NCBI GenBank assembly: GCA_019400425.1
Contig: JAFREE010000170.1
Coordinates: 1-51,634 of the forward strand
Source: Hymenochaete sp. R1
Taxonomy: Eukaryota > Basidiomycota > Agaricomycetes > Hymenochaetales > Hymenochaetaceae
Reading direction: 5' to 3'
DNA: 51,634 nucleotides
How positions within the stretch are numbered: the stretch's first letter is position 1; each line of letters opens with the position of its first letter. Under the pieces are notes generated by a model that saw only the letters and a list, made by a program, of their open reading frames with translations, was not told where the DNA came from and ran no database searches. Position numbers and translations under genes: made by a program. Positions 1-9,866 of this stretch are shown here, piece by piece.

Positions 1-98
1 AGCTTGGTCTGACCGCGGGACCGGGGTCGGCCACGAACTGGGGCCGACGTGGGATGGGTGGGCGGGACCATCCCATAGGTACGTCCTCTCTGTCTTTC
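1..98. repeat. Left copy of a terminal inverted repeat
   Basis: Bases 1-77 are the exact reverse complement of 51558-51634. Base 78 differs, and bases 79-98 match again. After that the two flanks diverge. On the + strand the repeat is open in frame 2 (26 codons, Gly/Trp-rich) and is followed at once by a GTACGT donor, a CTGAC branch-like site and an AG, so it may be the exon of a repeated gene that lies mostly outside the window. An exact 77-base match flush with both ends fits a k-mer overlap left by a de Bruijn assembler. Confidence 0.9.
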
Positions 99-460
99 TC
101 TCAATACTGACAGTCAGATTTTTGCGTGCGCGAGTTTCGAAATAATAGCAAGTTTCTTTAATCCTGGCCCTGCTTGAAGCGCATTGTGTACCTATCGAAT
201 GTATGACAATGAATTCGGCGTGTGTTGATGTATTGTGCAATATTGCGAAAAGAATTACATTTTTAATTTACCCTGTCAAGAGGGTGTAAGTTGTGTATAT
301 GCAAAGACCGAGAGCTTTCTCATAGATTCAGTGAACTGACCACGGATAAGACGCAGATGTAGAAAACATGCCATTAACATGTAAGAGAATTTGAGCAGAC
401 CCAAAAATGCGTCGACGTGACATGTAATTATGATAATATGAAGCAATGTATGACTCGTTT
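99..460. other. AT-rich 3' flank, no gene seen
   Basis: This stretch lies between the left end repeat and the stop codon of ATG9. It is AT-rich. If the repeat is an exon, 117 onward could be its following exon (about 20 open codons after the AG near 116), but I cannot support that further. Confidence 0.4.
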
Positions 461-3400
461 TTAAACGCGTGTGCCATAGATTTGCGCCAAGAGTCCTAGC
501 ATACCACCATCTACAGCCACTGTTTCTTCTAATTGAGATGCAGCGGCGACCTCCGTGTGTGAACGACCTCGCGTAAGTTTCCCATCTACATACGATTCGC
601 CAAGCTCGCTCCGTACTTCACTCTCGGGTAAAGTACTTCTTGATTGTTCGTCTGACCGATGTAAGCCAGGACCGCTATTTATTTCAGAGCTGGAAGGCTC
701 TATTTCCCTGTCCTGAACCACCGGTGGGAAGGGATTTATGTTGGATTCCATGAGACCCCCTTCAGGCAACGTATGTGTGGGCTCACGAGCAGACAGCGTT
801 ACGGTCGAATCTGATGTGGAGGGAGGCATATTCGGCTGCTGTGATTCCATTTGAAACTGCAATGGCCGGTGAGCGCTAGCTTCCGTTGGTGCATGTCTAA
901 CGCCAGGCTGGCGACGTCTGAGTGCCGCTGTTTGGCTTTGTCGTAGAGCACGCTCATATTCTTGCGCTCGCTCCGCAAGCCTCTGCTCGGCTGAGACCCG
1001 CTTACCTTGAGCGGTACTTTGTGGGGAATCTGCAGGCGTTCTCCAGCGTGTAACACCATACCCTTGATTGGCTTCAGCCATGCGGCTTAGGTAGAGGGAA
1101 CCTGATGGATCAGATGGCATCCACTCTGGATTTGCTGCCTATTGAGCACTAATTAGATTGGATTACAAGAAATCATCAAAAACGTGCCCACTTTGAAATT
1201 CAAAAAACTCTTTTCCATCTTCCCTTCCTTCGACATGAATCGCTCTTTTACTCTCGTCGGGGCGCCAAACTGCAAGAAGTAGTCAGTAAACCAGTATTAA
1301 AGACTTCCATCAGTAATACCTTGACGTTACCGTGCCGCTTAAAATCAAATACAGCGAAACTGCAGACGTAGCCTAAAGTATCGACGCGGACTGTGAACTC
1401 TCGGAAGAAATCTATGATAGCTGGTGCACTCGTTGGGAGAGAGAAACACAAGATGAAGGGCGTGATGACGACCGATACTAGTTCGCGGAGAAAGATGACC
1501 ACTCTCATGTCAAAAAACTTCCCAAACTCATTATGTACCTTTGAGGAATTGTCAGCTCGAATAAATGCAAGCTGCAGGCAAATACAACGTACTTTTTGCG
1601 AATGCAGCTGTCCTCGCCAGTCATCCGGCATGTAATGCGTATAATGAATAACCTCGGTCATCAAAAGCTCTGAATCAAATATCTTATGGTTGTCAGGGAT
1701 CATCCCTCGACTGACTGCCAGTATCGATGCAAAGACACCTAGATAAAAGAGAACCGTGCGGTGGGGCGTAATCTCGAAATGTGTAAAGAGCTCGGGGTCT
1801 ATGACGGATGCAAGTAGAAGGACGGCTGCGAAAGAGCCTGCAACGAAAGAGACGAATCTAGAGTTCATGTGAGATTGGTTGATAAGGACTCGATGAGTGA
1901 CTTGAACTTACCTCATGACTAGAGCGAGTTTTGTGTTCGGAAATTGACCAATATACATACTTGCTGTCGGGTAAGACTCGTCGAGCCTCCGAGAAAAGAT
2001 ATGCGGGAGCTCGTTGAATTCGCGAAACCTCCACCTGGCGTAAAGAGTGTAACCTCGGCCACCGATTGAAGACGGATTCCCGTGATACTCCTGTCGAGAA
2101 ATGATTGAGAAGAAAGGGATGGAAATGGAGTATCCGGGACGTACCTCAAAATACCGAAAAAAATAATACATCATCAGGTACAGTACAATGAAAGGCGCGA
2201 GCAGAGCATTCAATATGCCCATAAATATGAAACGATGCCTCAATCTGATGATAACATTAGCACAAGGAATACCAATCAGACTGGGATCTCACTCATTAAT
2301 CAAGGCCGTCCTATTGTGTGCTTTGAGGAACACTTCGCGAACGCGACCTCTTGAGTCGAAAAGGAAACGCATGAGGCAAATTCTAAGGTTAAGCTCAAGC
2401 GCCTTGCTCAGCGTTACTACATTACGATCGTCAACATCGATGAACCTAGTCAAGACTCCAGGTACGGGAACTCGCAAGTTGAGTAGATCCTTGTTGAACA
2501 GTGCTATTAAGTAGTTTTCTTCTCGCATAATTCGATTTGCGATGTCGTGCGCGTCAAGCTTCGCAGTTATGGAAGAGGAAGGGTTGCCTTGGCCATTGGA
2601 TGACAGAGCCGTAACAGGATTCTGCTCCCTTATGGCTTCTATCCGGCGCACAATCTCCGGCCAAGAGATTGTCTGGATGTCTGCCTGATTCGAACAGTTG
2701 AGACTTTTTGACATTCGATCAAATAATAGATCACGTACATCAGGTATTCCAAGAAGATGGGTATAGAAGCGATACATATCGATGAGGCGCACGACCTCAA
2801 ACACATATGAAATGACTTGCATAGTGTAATATGCACCAAAAACAAAGAAGAAAAGGACAGTCGGCACGGATAACCTGTAATCCCTCTGAGTAGAAGTTTC
2901 TTGGAAAAGCTTATAAAACGAACCTTGAAGCACATCTATCATAGATGACATCAGAGAGTCTCGTTACACCTTCGGGTTTGATACGAGAGTAATCAATGCA
3001 ATTGAGCAAGAATGTGGAGAAGAATATTGTGAAGCCAATCGTTCTGGGAGATGTAAGCCAATTAACATAACGTGAGATTAATTTCCACTCACAGAAGTTG
3101 AAGGCCTCGTGCTAAAGCTATAGAAATTATGCCGTTTCCTTCATAGTATTTGTATACATCTTGCAAGAAGACGTCGAGGTCATAAACATTGACCCAGTTC
3201 CATAAGGCACGCTCATAAGCATCCAGGCCTCTCAATGGCTTTTGTAGTTGCTGCGGCTGCATCTGCGGCTCAATAGAAGCAGAAGTATCGACTTCCGAAG
3301 GGCGAGGAGGGAGATTCAATGCATCATCGTTCGTAATGGGGAGGATAGGACCTGAAGATGACCCCATGGATCTATGTTTTGTTGACTTCCCCTTTCCTTT

Positions 3401-3787
3401 GACCTGCCGACCAGACGCTGGTCGCTTTACACGCGGTGAGGTTTCGATCATAATGCTTGGCGGGACTTCATCATCCGATGAGTTGTTCTCATGCTCATGA
3501 GTGTCAGTCTCCGCCCTGTTGAGAGTAGTCATTCTGGAGGACTCGCCCCATGTACTGGAGTGGGGTTCACGATTGCTTTTGAAAGGTGAGACGTCATCGT
3601 CTTGCGCTTCGTCCTCATCCTCTTCGAGCGTAGAGCGATTTGCAAGCATATATCCCTGGTACTGTCTACCACTCATGGGACTGAGCATATTCAGAAAGCC
3701 TGACGGGCGTAATGAGGATTGGAGGAGATGAGACGCATGGGGCCCGGATGAATTGAGGGGGCGCGTTCGACGGTTGTAGTCTGCCAT
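461..3787 (-). CDS. ATG9: Autophagy-related protein 9 (lipid scramblase of autophagosome formation)
   Basis: Atg9 is the multispanning membrane protein of autophagy. It cycles on small vesicles to the phagophore assembly site and scrambles lipids between leaflets. Ten exons (3787-3093, 3043-2924, 2874-2739, 2684-2293, 2244-2145, 2090-1912, 1857-1593, 1538-1320, 1269-1192, 1138-461) join in frame to 953 aa, a normal fungal length. The acidic, disordered N-terminus (about 1-210) is followed by the family hallmark [15 protein letters not shown], then hydrophobic segments, [77 protein letters not shown] and [13 protein letters not shown]. The C-terminal about 225 residues are low complexity. All introns use GT-AG. 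It shares a 247-bp promoter with MET8. The family assignment is secure; single splice sites could be off by a few bases. Confidence 0.96.
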
Positions 3788-4034
3788 GATGGTAGTCAGG
3801 AAGAGGTTTCACGGGCCGTGGAGAGCCATACAAGCACAGAATGTAAGTGAAAGAGAGGATAGCACAGCAGCTGAACTGGCCCTGGTGGTCGTACCAAACA
3901 GGAGTTCAGGCTGGACTGTGACCTCGCGTTCACAACGCGAGATGAGCTCGTGACATACTGATTTCCTTATTAATCATAAAGGCTGACGCGGACGCTCAAT
4001 CATCGATAGCTCTCAGACTTACACCACCAACCTA
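3788..4034. promoter_or_regulatory. Bidirectional ATG9/MET8 promoter
   Basis: Only 247 bp separate the start codons of ATG9 (-) and MET8 (+), so both promoters must lie here. The most striking element is the palindrome at 3923-3941, listed separately. No clear TATA box is seen. Confidence 0.7.
3923..3941. promoter_or_regulatory. Perfect 8-bp inverted repeat, candidate operator
   Basis: CTCGCGTT and AACGCGAG face each other across a 3-base CAC spacer. The element sits 93 bases before the MET8 ATG and 135 bases before the ATG9 ATG. Its symmetry suggests a dimeric transcription factor, which is inference; I do not recognise the site. Confidence 0.5.
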
Positions 4035-4856
4035 ATGACTAAAGACGAGATCCCCCCTGGAGGCGCAGCTCTTCTCCTCGCATGGCAGGTCAAAAATAAA
4101 CGTGTTCTTATCGTTGGTGGTGGGGACGTTGCCTCCGGTCGTATCAGCTCCGTCCTTGCAGCCGATGCCTTCGTTGTCATCGTTTGCCCGGAGCAAGGAT
4201 TACATCCAACTACTAAGTTCTATATCGATAGCTCGGACCGTATCACTTATCGCAATCGTGCTTTCGAGCCCAGCGACCTCGACTCCATAGAAATGGTCCT
4301 TACTGCTATAGACGACGTCAAAAAAAGCCAGGAGATCTGCCGTATGTGCAGAGAACAGAGAATTCCGGTCAACGTCGCAGACATACCGCCCAGCTGCGAT
4401 TTTTATTTTGGTTCGCAGATTCGAAGGGGTCCTTTGCAGATTCTTATTTCCACTAATGGGAACGGGCCGAAGATGGCAAATATTGTGAAGACAAATATCG
4501 AAAGGTCATTGCCACCAAATATCGACAAAGCTATCAGCAACGTTGGGGCGTTGAGGTCGAAGCTTAGGGATCGTGCTTCAGGTGTAGGAGGCGAGGTTAG
4601 CAAACGAAGAATGCGATGGATAACTTCAATTTGCAATACATGGTCGATAGACGATTTAGCCATGCTCGACGAAGGTAGAATGGATGGCTTGCTGGACGAG
4701 GGCTGGGAGCAGGAAAAAATTCCACGACCTTCGTCCCAAAGCAGGAGGATGTTCACCCCTCTTTCAAACCTCACTATCGCTTCTATGCTTGGATTCATTG
4801 CGGGTGTCACGACCACTGTGATTTTGGTAGGGGGTAGAGGTTTCTCTCGGAGATAA
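4035..4856 (+). CDS. MET8: Siroheme synthase Met8 (precorrin-2 dehydrogenase / sirohydrochlorin ferrochelatase)
   Basis: Met8 makes siroheme, the cofactor of sulfite and nitrite reductases. It oxidises precorrin-2 with NAD+ to sirohydrochlorin and then inserts iron. The gene is a single exon of 273 codons, which is unusual for this intron-rich window. The N-terminal Rossmann fold carries VLIVGGGDVASGRI (about 24-38). The conserved NVADIPPSCDFYFG block (about 113-127) contains the Asp that by position matches the catalytic Asp of yeast Met8, followed by RRGPLQILISTNGNGPKMA, typical of the family. The C-terminus ends in a hydrophobic segment (about 246-267) that looks like a membrane anchor; yeast Met8 is soluble, so a tail anchor would be a fungal-lineage feature. 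It is divergent with ATG9 and convergent with the next gene (97 bp apart). Confidence 0.94.
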   Translation: MTKDEIPPGGAALLLAWQVKNKRVLIVGGGDVASGRISSVLAADAFVVIVCPEQGLHPTTKFYIDSSDRITYRNRAFEPSDLDSIEMVLTAIDDVKKSQEICRMCREQRIPVNVADIPPSCDFYFGSQIRRGPLQILISTNGNGPKMANIVKTNIERSLPPNIDKAISNVGALRSKLRDRASGVGGEVSKRRMRWITSICNTWSIDDLAMLDEGRMDGLLDEGWEQEKIPRPSSQSRRMFTPLSNLTIASMLGFIAGVTTTVILVGGRGFSRR

Positions 4857-4955
4857 ACATTATATCGAATGAAACAATAAATATGACTGATTCTTGTCAG
4901 TAATACTCAAACGGGGGTAACTTTGATATAAAAATCACTGACCAAACTGTGTGAG

Positions 4956-5600
4956 TTATGAAGATTTTTTTGGAACAGTTGGTCCAGATGTCGGTCCTTC
5001 TGGTAGTGGCTTTTCTGTCAAATTCCTCGTCCAGTGCACGAGCAAACCTAATCCAGTACCAACGCCAGCACCACCGAGGAACACTAAGAAGTCAAAGTAA
5101 ATAAGACCACTTCACAAAGTCTACATAAAACACCCACAATGAACGACCCGGGCGCGTTTCCAGAAAATTGCTGTTGTCAGCGTAGCACCCAGGAGACCAC
5201 CGATAGTCGAGTGGTCTTCAGCCCTCAGCGCAGACAGCTATGTTGTGGCATTATGATCAAGGATGTCCCCTTTACACGCCGGCTATCGACTTACATTATA
5301 CATAGACCATATCCGTCGGTCCCGCATGGATTCGACGCTTTCATATCCCGTCCTGAGGTACTCTAAGGCACCTCCCTGGGCTACACCACACGCTCCACCA
5401 ACCCATGTTGCTCTCAACAGGCCATTTACGTTCCACGGATTTACTCCCAATTTCCTACGGCTCAAGGTCACTGCGGTATAAAGCGGAGGCATAAGAAGAC
5501 TGAAGTATTGGTATCCAGTAGACATGGACCGGCGGACCAGATACTCCCTGTCCGCTGCACGCGCCTTTTCAAGCAGGGCAGTCGTGTCGGAGTCCATCAT
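4956..5600 (-). CDS. Small glycine-rich membrane protein, unknown function
   Basis: Three exons (5600-5295, 5237-5138, 5083-4956) join in frame to 177 aa. I chose the ATG at 5600; a further in-frame stretch upstream begins only with TTG. The protein has three glycine-rich hydrophobic stretches: around LLRATWVGGACGVAQGGALEY, then STIGGLLGATLTTAIFW, then LFLGGAGVGTGLGLLVHW, and ends in a polar, Pro/Lys-rich tail. GxxxG-rich repeated helices recall the Tim17/Tim22/NDUFA11 class of mitochondrial inner-membrane proteins, but I see no diagnostic signature and keep it unnamed. The reading frame and clean GT-AG introns make it a real gene. Confidence 0.7.
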
Positions 5601-6144
5601 AACGGTAGATGGTTTCAAATCAGAAAGAATAGATATATAGAAAAAGGAAGCCTGGGACTAGAAGTTGTTGAACAATATGAAGTGAAGTCAGCGATGTGGT
5701 GCAGCAGGCAGCAGGTGCAACCTTTTCGCCCGCGGCGGCGATCATTTCCCTCACGATATCCGTTTTCGCCCACTTTTTCGCTAAGTCCCCCTCAAGAGAT
5801 ACTCAATGGCCGCTCCTTTTTCCCTTAATCTCAGTCTCTGAACCCTAGCTTCTAAATACTAAACTCCTTTCCTTTCCTTATCCTAGCCCCTCCCCATGCC
5901 CAGCAGTAATACTAAGTCGCAGCGCATTTTTTTAAGAATTGTCTAATTTCTAAGACATGGCCGACAGTGCCTCAAGGCGCGGGAAAAATAGTCGACGGCG
6001 TTTGGTAGATTGCACGTGACAAACCCTTCAACTCTAAAGCTCGAGGGGCCTAACTCCTTGATGACAACTTCTTTGTAAACGACTTTCACTTAACCTTTAC
6101 CTTCTTCGACTATTGCACAGGCATCAGTTCAAATCGGCGCCCAA
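5601..6144. promoter_or_regulatory. Divergent intergenic region with an E-box
   Basis: This 544-bp gap lies between two divergent genes. It is pyrimidine-rich on the + strand near 5720-5920, a common core-promoter feature of basidiomycetes. CACGTG lies at 6013-6018, followed by ACAAA. The same 11-mer lies upstream of RPC82. Confidence 0.5.
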
Positions 6145-9022
6145 ATGATGTCCGCTTCAGCCATGCTAGAGGCTTTCGATACGCAGATGTCCGACTTCAA
6201 CGAAGAAGATGCAGTAATGCTTATTGGGACATCAAGCTCAACTGAAAACTGGTTTAACCAGACTGCGACTCACATGGACGAAGATTCGAACATCGGAGAT
6301 GCATCGGACACTCAGGAAGTCGAAATGATAGGTGATGAAGAAACTATCGAGTACGATATGGAGGAAGATCCTAGTCCTCATGTCACGAACTCAGAGACAG
6401 AGGTTATCGATACCGAAGTTTACGATGCAATTCAGGCCTCACCATCGATGGCCGAATTGACTGGGGCTGCGGATAATACTAGCCGAATACAAGATACGGA
6501 TGGTCTTGTTTTACATACTCAATCACCGATGAATCCCTATACGGAGCCTGTCCTTCAACATACTGACGATACTGCTGTCGCGGCCACGACATTTGTCAAC
6601 AATGATCTTGTGGCACCTGCCGCCGCGGAACAAGCTGCACTCGATAACTCTCAGAATAGCAGCCCTTTGGAGTTATCTGAAAAAGATCTTGCCCACGCAG
6701 ACCCCCCGGACGTACACGAAGCCGCTTCAGTTCCAGAGAACACGCACTTTATTGACGAAGAGTCTGCCACGAAACACTCCATTCCGAGCGAACCTGTTCC
6801 TGAGGATTTGACGACAGTCGCGTCTGAAGGGAGGCCCGAACCAACATCCGAGTTGAAACAAAATTCCGACGCAAGTTTCGTCAGTGAGAGGAAGCTCATC
6901 GACGAGACTGCTACAACCAATGCTTTAGGAAATGTCGACGGACCCTCAGATTCAGCTCAAAGTACCAGTGCAGGGCATGCGGCGGAGGAATCGAAGGGTA
7001 TCGAGCGGACGCAAGAAACACAGGAAGTCCAGGAAATTCAACCGCCGCCGCCGATTATGCTGAGCCTTCGAGTAACATCTGATGAAGGCGAACAGCCTGA
7101 CTTCGTTCTATTTACAAACTTTGAGCAAGAGACGATAGAGTCAAAGGAAAAGGAGGATACTGACTCAGAGGAAGAACCCCTAGTTCTATTGCAACATCAG
7201 CCTCATTTATTTTACGAACCTATTTCAGCTGTCTTCGAAGCTTTCCGTCAAGAGGAGTACTTCACACATCTCGAGGAGCTGGCCGAGTCCGAAATGATTT
7301 TGAGTGCTCATGAGCTTCAATTATCTATATCAGAGGTGCGTTAAGGTGCAGCTTGATCTTCATACATAATCTTGCTTACTTTTTTTCAACCTACAGGACA
7401 ATATCTATGCAAGAGAAGTCTCACTCCAGGATCTTTTTGCAATGCATCAAGGAGTAGGACTCGGCGGCCATTTGCGATTGTCGTTGGCATCCGTTGTTCC
7501 GAGGTTTATTGTTCGATACAATCTTTTACGGGAGCAGATCACGCGGCTTGCTCTTGGAGAAGAGACTATAGAAGGAACGGAGGAGGTAATTGATGATGGT
7601 GAGTCTTATTCCAGGAAGCTCTGCAGTCAACTAAACTGGCTTTCAGTCAATGGAACCAATTATGGAATCGCAGAGAATGTTTCTCAAGAAGCAGGAAAAG
7701 CTGAACACGAGGCAGATCTAGGTTGTCTCGACCAAAGGAAGGGCCCTGCTGAACCCCACGACAACGAGGAGGATTCCGAAGATGGAAAAGACGACGAAGG
7801 AAACGAGAATAAGGGTGACCATGTTCAGTCTGAACAAGCTAGCGCATTGGTTGCGTCTGAAGGTCGATACTCACACGAGGACTCTGAGAATTGGGCGCAT
7901 GATGGCGAACGTGGAAATGAAGGGGTTTCGGAAGCTCCCAAAGACCCTGATCAAGAAGAACATGCCACTACAACTCTAGAAACCGAAGATGGTGAAGTGG
8001 AAAATCAAGAGCCCGCGTTCGATGACGAACATGGCGAAGACCAGACGGACGACCACGTGCAGGTTCCCGTGGATGCAGACAACGTTAATGAACCTGATGA
8101 CAATGAAGCGTACAAAATTCCGAACGATTTTGTTGAAGGCGACGTGGGCGAAAATGAATTTAGTGACAACGAGCGTGATGAGAATCACGAGAGTCTCGAT
8201 GTAACCCAGGAACATGCACAGCCTGAAGAACGTCGACAATTCGAGTCCTTTCCACATTCAAATTCTGCATCAACATTCGACGAAGACGACTTCAACGAGG
8301 GAGAGAGTACGAATGACAATATAGAACGACGGGATTATGCTGGTGAATGAACTGCGCCTGCTCTTTTCCCTCTTAATTTGAAGAAGTCACTAACAATCTG
8401 ATTCTCCAGACTATTCGCCTGAGCATAATACAGAAACAAACGAAGATGAAGGTAACGAAGCGGATGAGTTCGGCGAAGACGATTTCGAAAACAATTCTGG
8501 AGTGGACGACGGCGAAGACTCAGCGGAAGGAACATTGGAAGGTAAAGCCCGTCTCTTTGGTCCATTAAATATTCAATTGACTCATCTATTTTGCAGATAC
8601 AGCTGATGAGTTGTATGAAGATGCTGAAGCCTCCGAGCCAATCGCAAACAATAAAGCGGACGTCTCATCTCATGGTACTGACGAAGACCTCGGGCAAGCG
8701 GAACTTCTGGAGACTTTTGACGACTTAGGTACATCTTTCATATCTTTTTCAGCTCTGTTCCACTGACTTTCAATCAAAAATTGCAGAAGAATGTGACTCC
8801 AATTCGAAAGCAGGGGGGAAAGAAATAAATGCAATCAGCGAGGGCTTAAGACAGCAGCCTCCCTTGAGGAAGGCGTCAAAACGGAGTGTGGATGTCGCAA
8901 TTCTAGACGAGGAGGAGAACCTTCCTTCACCAGATTCGCCGGGTACGTAATTCAATTTCTACATAGGGCTTGCAATTTCTTACTGACTTTTGACAGGTAT
9001 GAAACGCAGTCGAGTTCTTTAG
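6145..9022 (+). CDS. Highly acidic conserved fungal protein, unknown function
   Basis: Seven exons (6145-7335, 7397-7598, 7647-8342, 8410-8541, 8597-8728, 8787-8942, 8997-9022) join in frame to 844 aa. Almost the whole protein is Glu/Asp-rich and predicted disordered. Only residues about 335-470 look folded: they hold LFTNFEQET, LFYEPISAVFEAFRQEEYF, SAHELQLSISEDN and GLGGHLRLSLASVVPRFI, an alternation of hydrophobic positions. The C-terminus ends in a short basic SPGMKRSRVL motif, which could be a nuclear localisation signal. I sense that the folded segment exists in other fungi but cannot name the family. An acidic, probably nuclear adaptor or chaperone is a guess. It is divergent with the small membrane protein gene. 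Confidence 0.8.
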
Positions 9023-9866
9023 TGTCCTCTGATTTTCGCACTCATCGGCAGGGCTTTCACATGCCTGCGTCTATAATTTATTGCCAGAGTATCACACGCC
9101 ATCGACTTGCGGCAAGTCCAACATAAATGCTAGGTCTAAGTGCTTTCTTTCTTTTCCGTTTACCTGTTTGGCACTTTTCGACGTCACTTTTTTCGAACTA
9201 TCGAGCAACCCTATCTTATGTCACAAATCGTTCTCCGCTTTCTTTTCGTCTAATCTTTTTCATTACTAACATTTTCTAGAATGGTGCGCAAGTGACTTTG
9301 GCTATGATTTAGGTCGACAATGAGAGAAAGGGGGAATAATCATCATGGCTCAAGGCTTGGAGTTTCGTGCTTTCGTTTTGAAGAGGTTACCGATGCTTAC
9401 TATATGCAGTGCATGTAACTTGTACTTCAATGACAACATCTCGTTTTTGGATGCGATATTTTGGGGATCAGAAGTCCAACACATAGGCTGATAATAATAT
9501 ATTGAGCCTCAAACAAGACGTAGAATCATCATTTGTACCAAATAATCCAATATAGAACTATCAACCTCACCTTCATTCTGATCCTTAAAATCCCCGTGCC
9601 TTTCGTCATTTCAATATACCAGGGGGCCCCCCAGGAAAACTCGATTCAAAATCACGTGACAAATATAGAGCAAATAAAATAAAATACTTTTCGACTCAAG
9701 TACACCACTGGCAGTCCAGCTTCTCCTCAGCCTCAACCTTCGCCCTCCGCCTTTACCTGTCTGTCCGGGCCTTCCTCAGGATGATTCTATGATTCTTTTT
9801 TGCTTCATCCACAAACTCAATTCCTGCTCCTTAATTCAACATACTTTTCACAAATCTCGTTTCAAC
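9023..9866. other. Intergenic region upstream of RPC82
   Basis: This 844-bp stretch has no supportable gene. It contains the 3' flank of the acidic-protein gene, a pyrimidine-rich promoter stretch near 9710-9840, and CACGTG at 9653-9658 followed by ACAAA. Confidence 0.5.
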
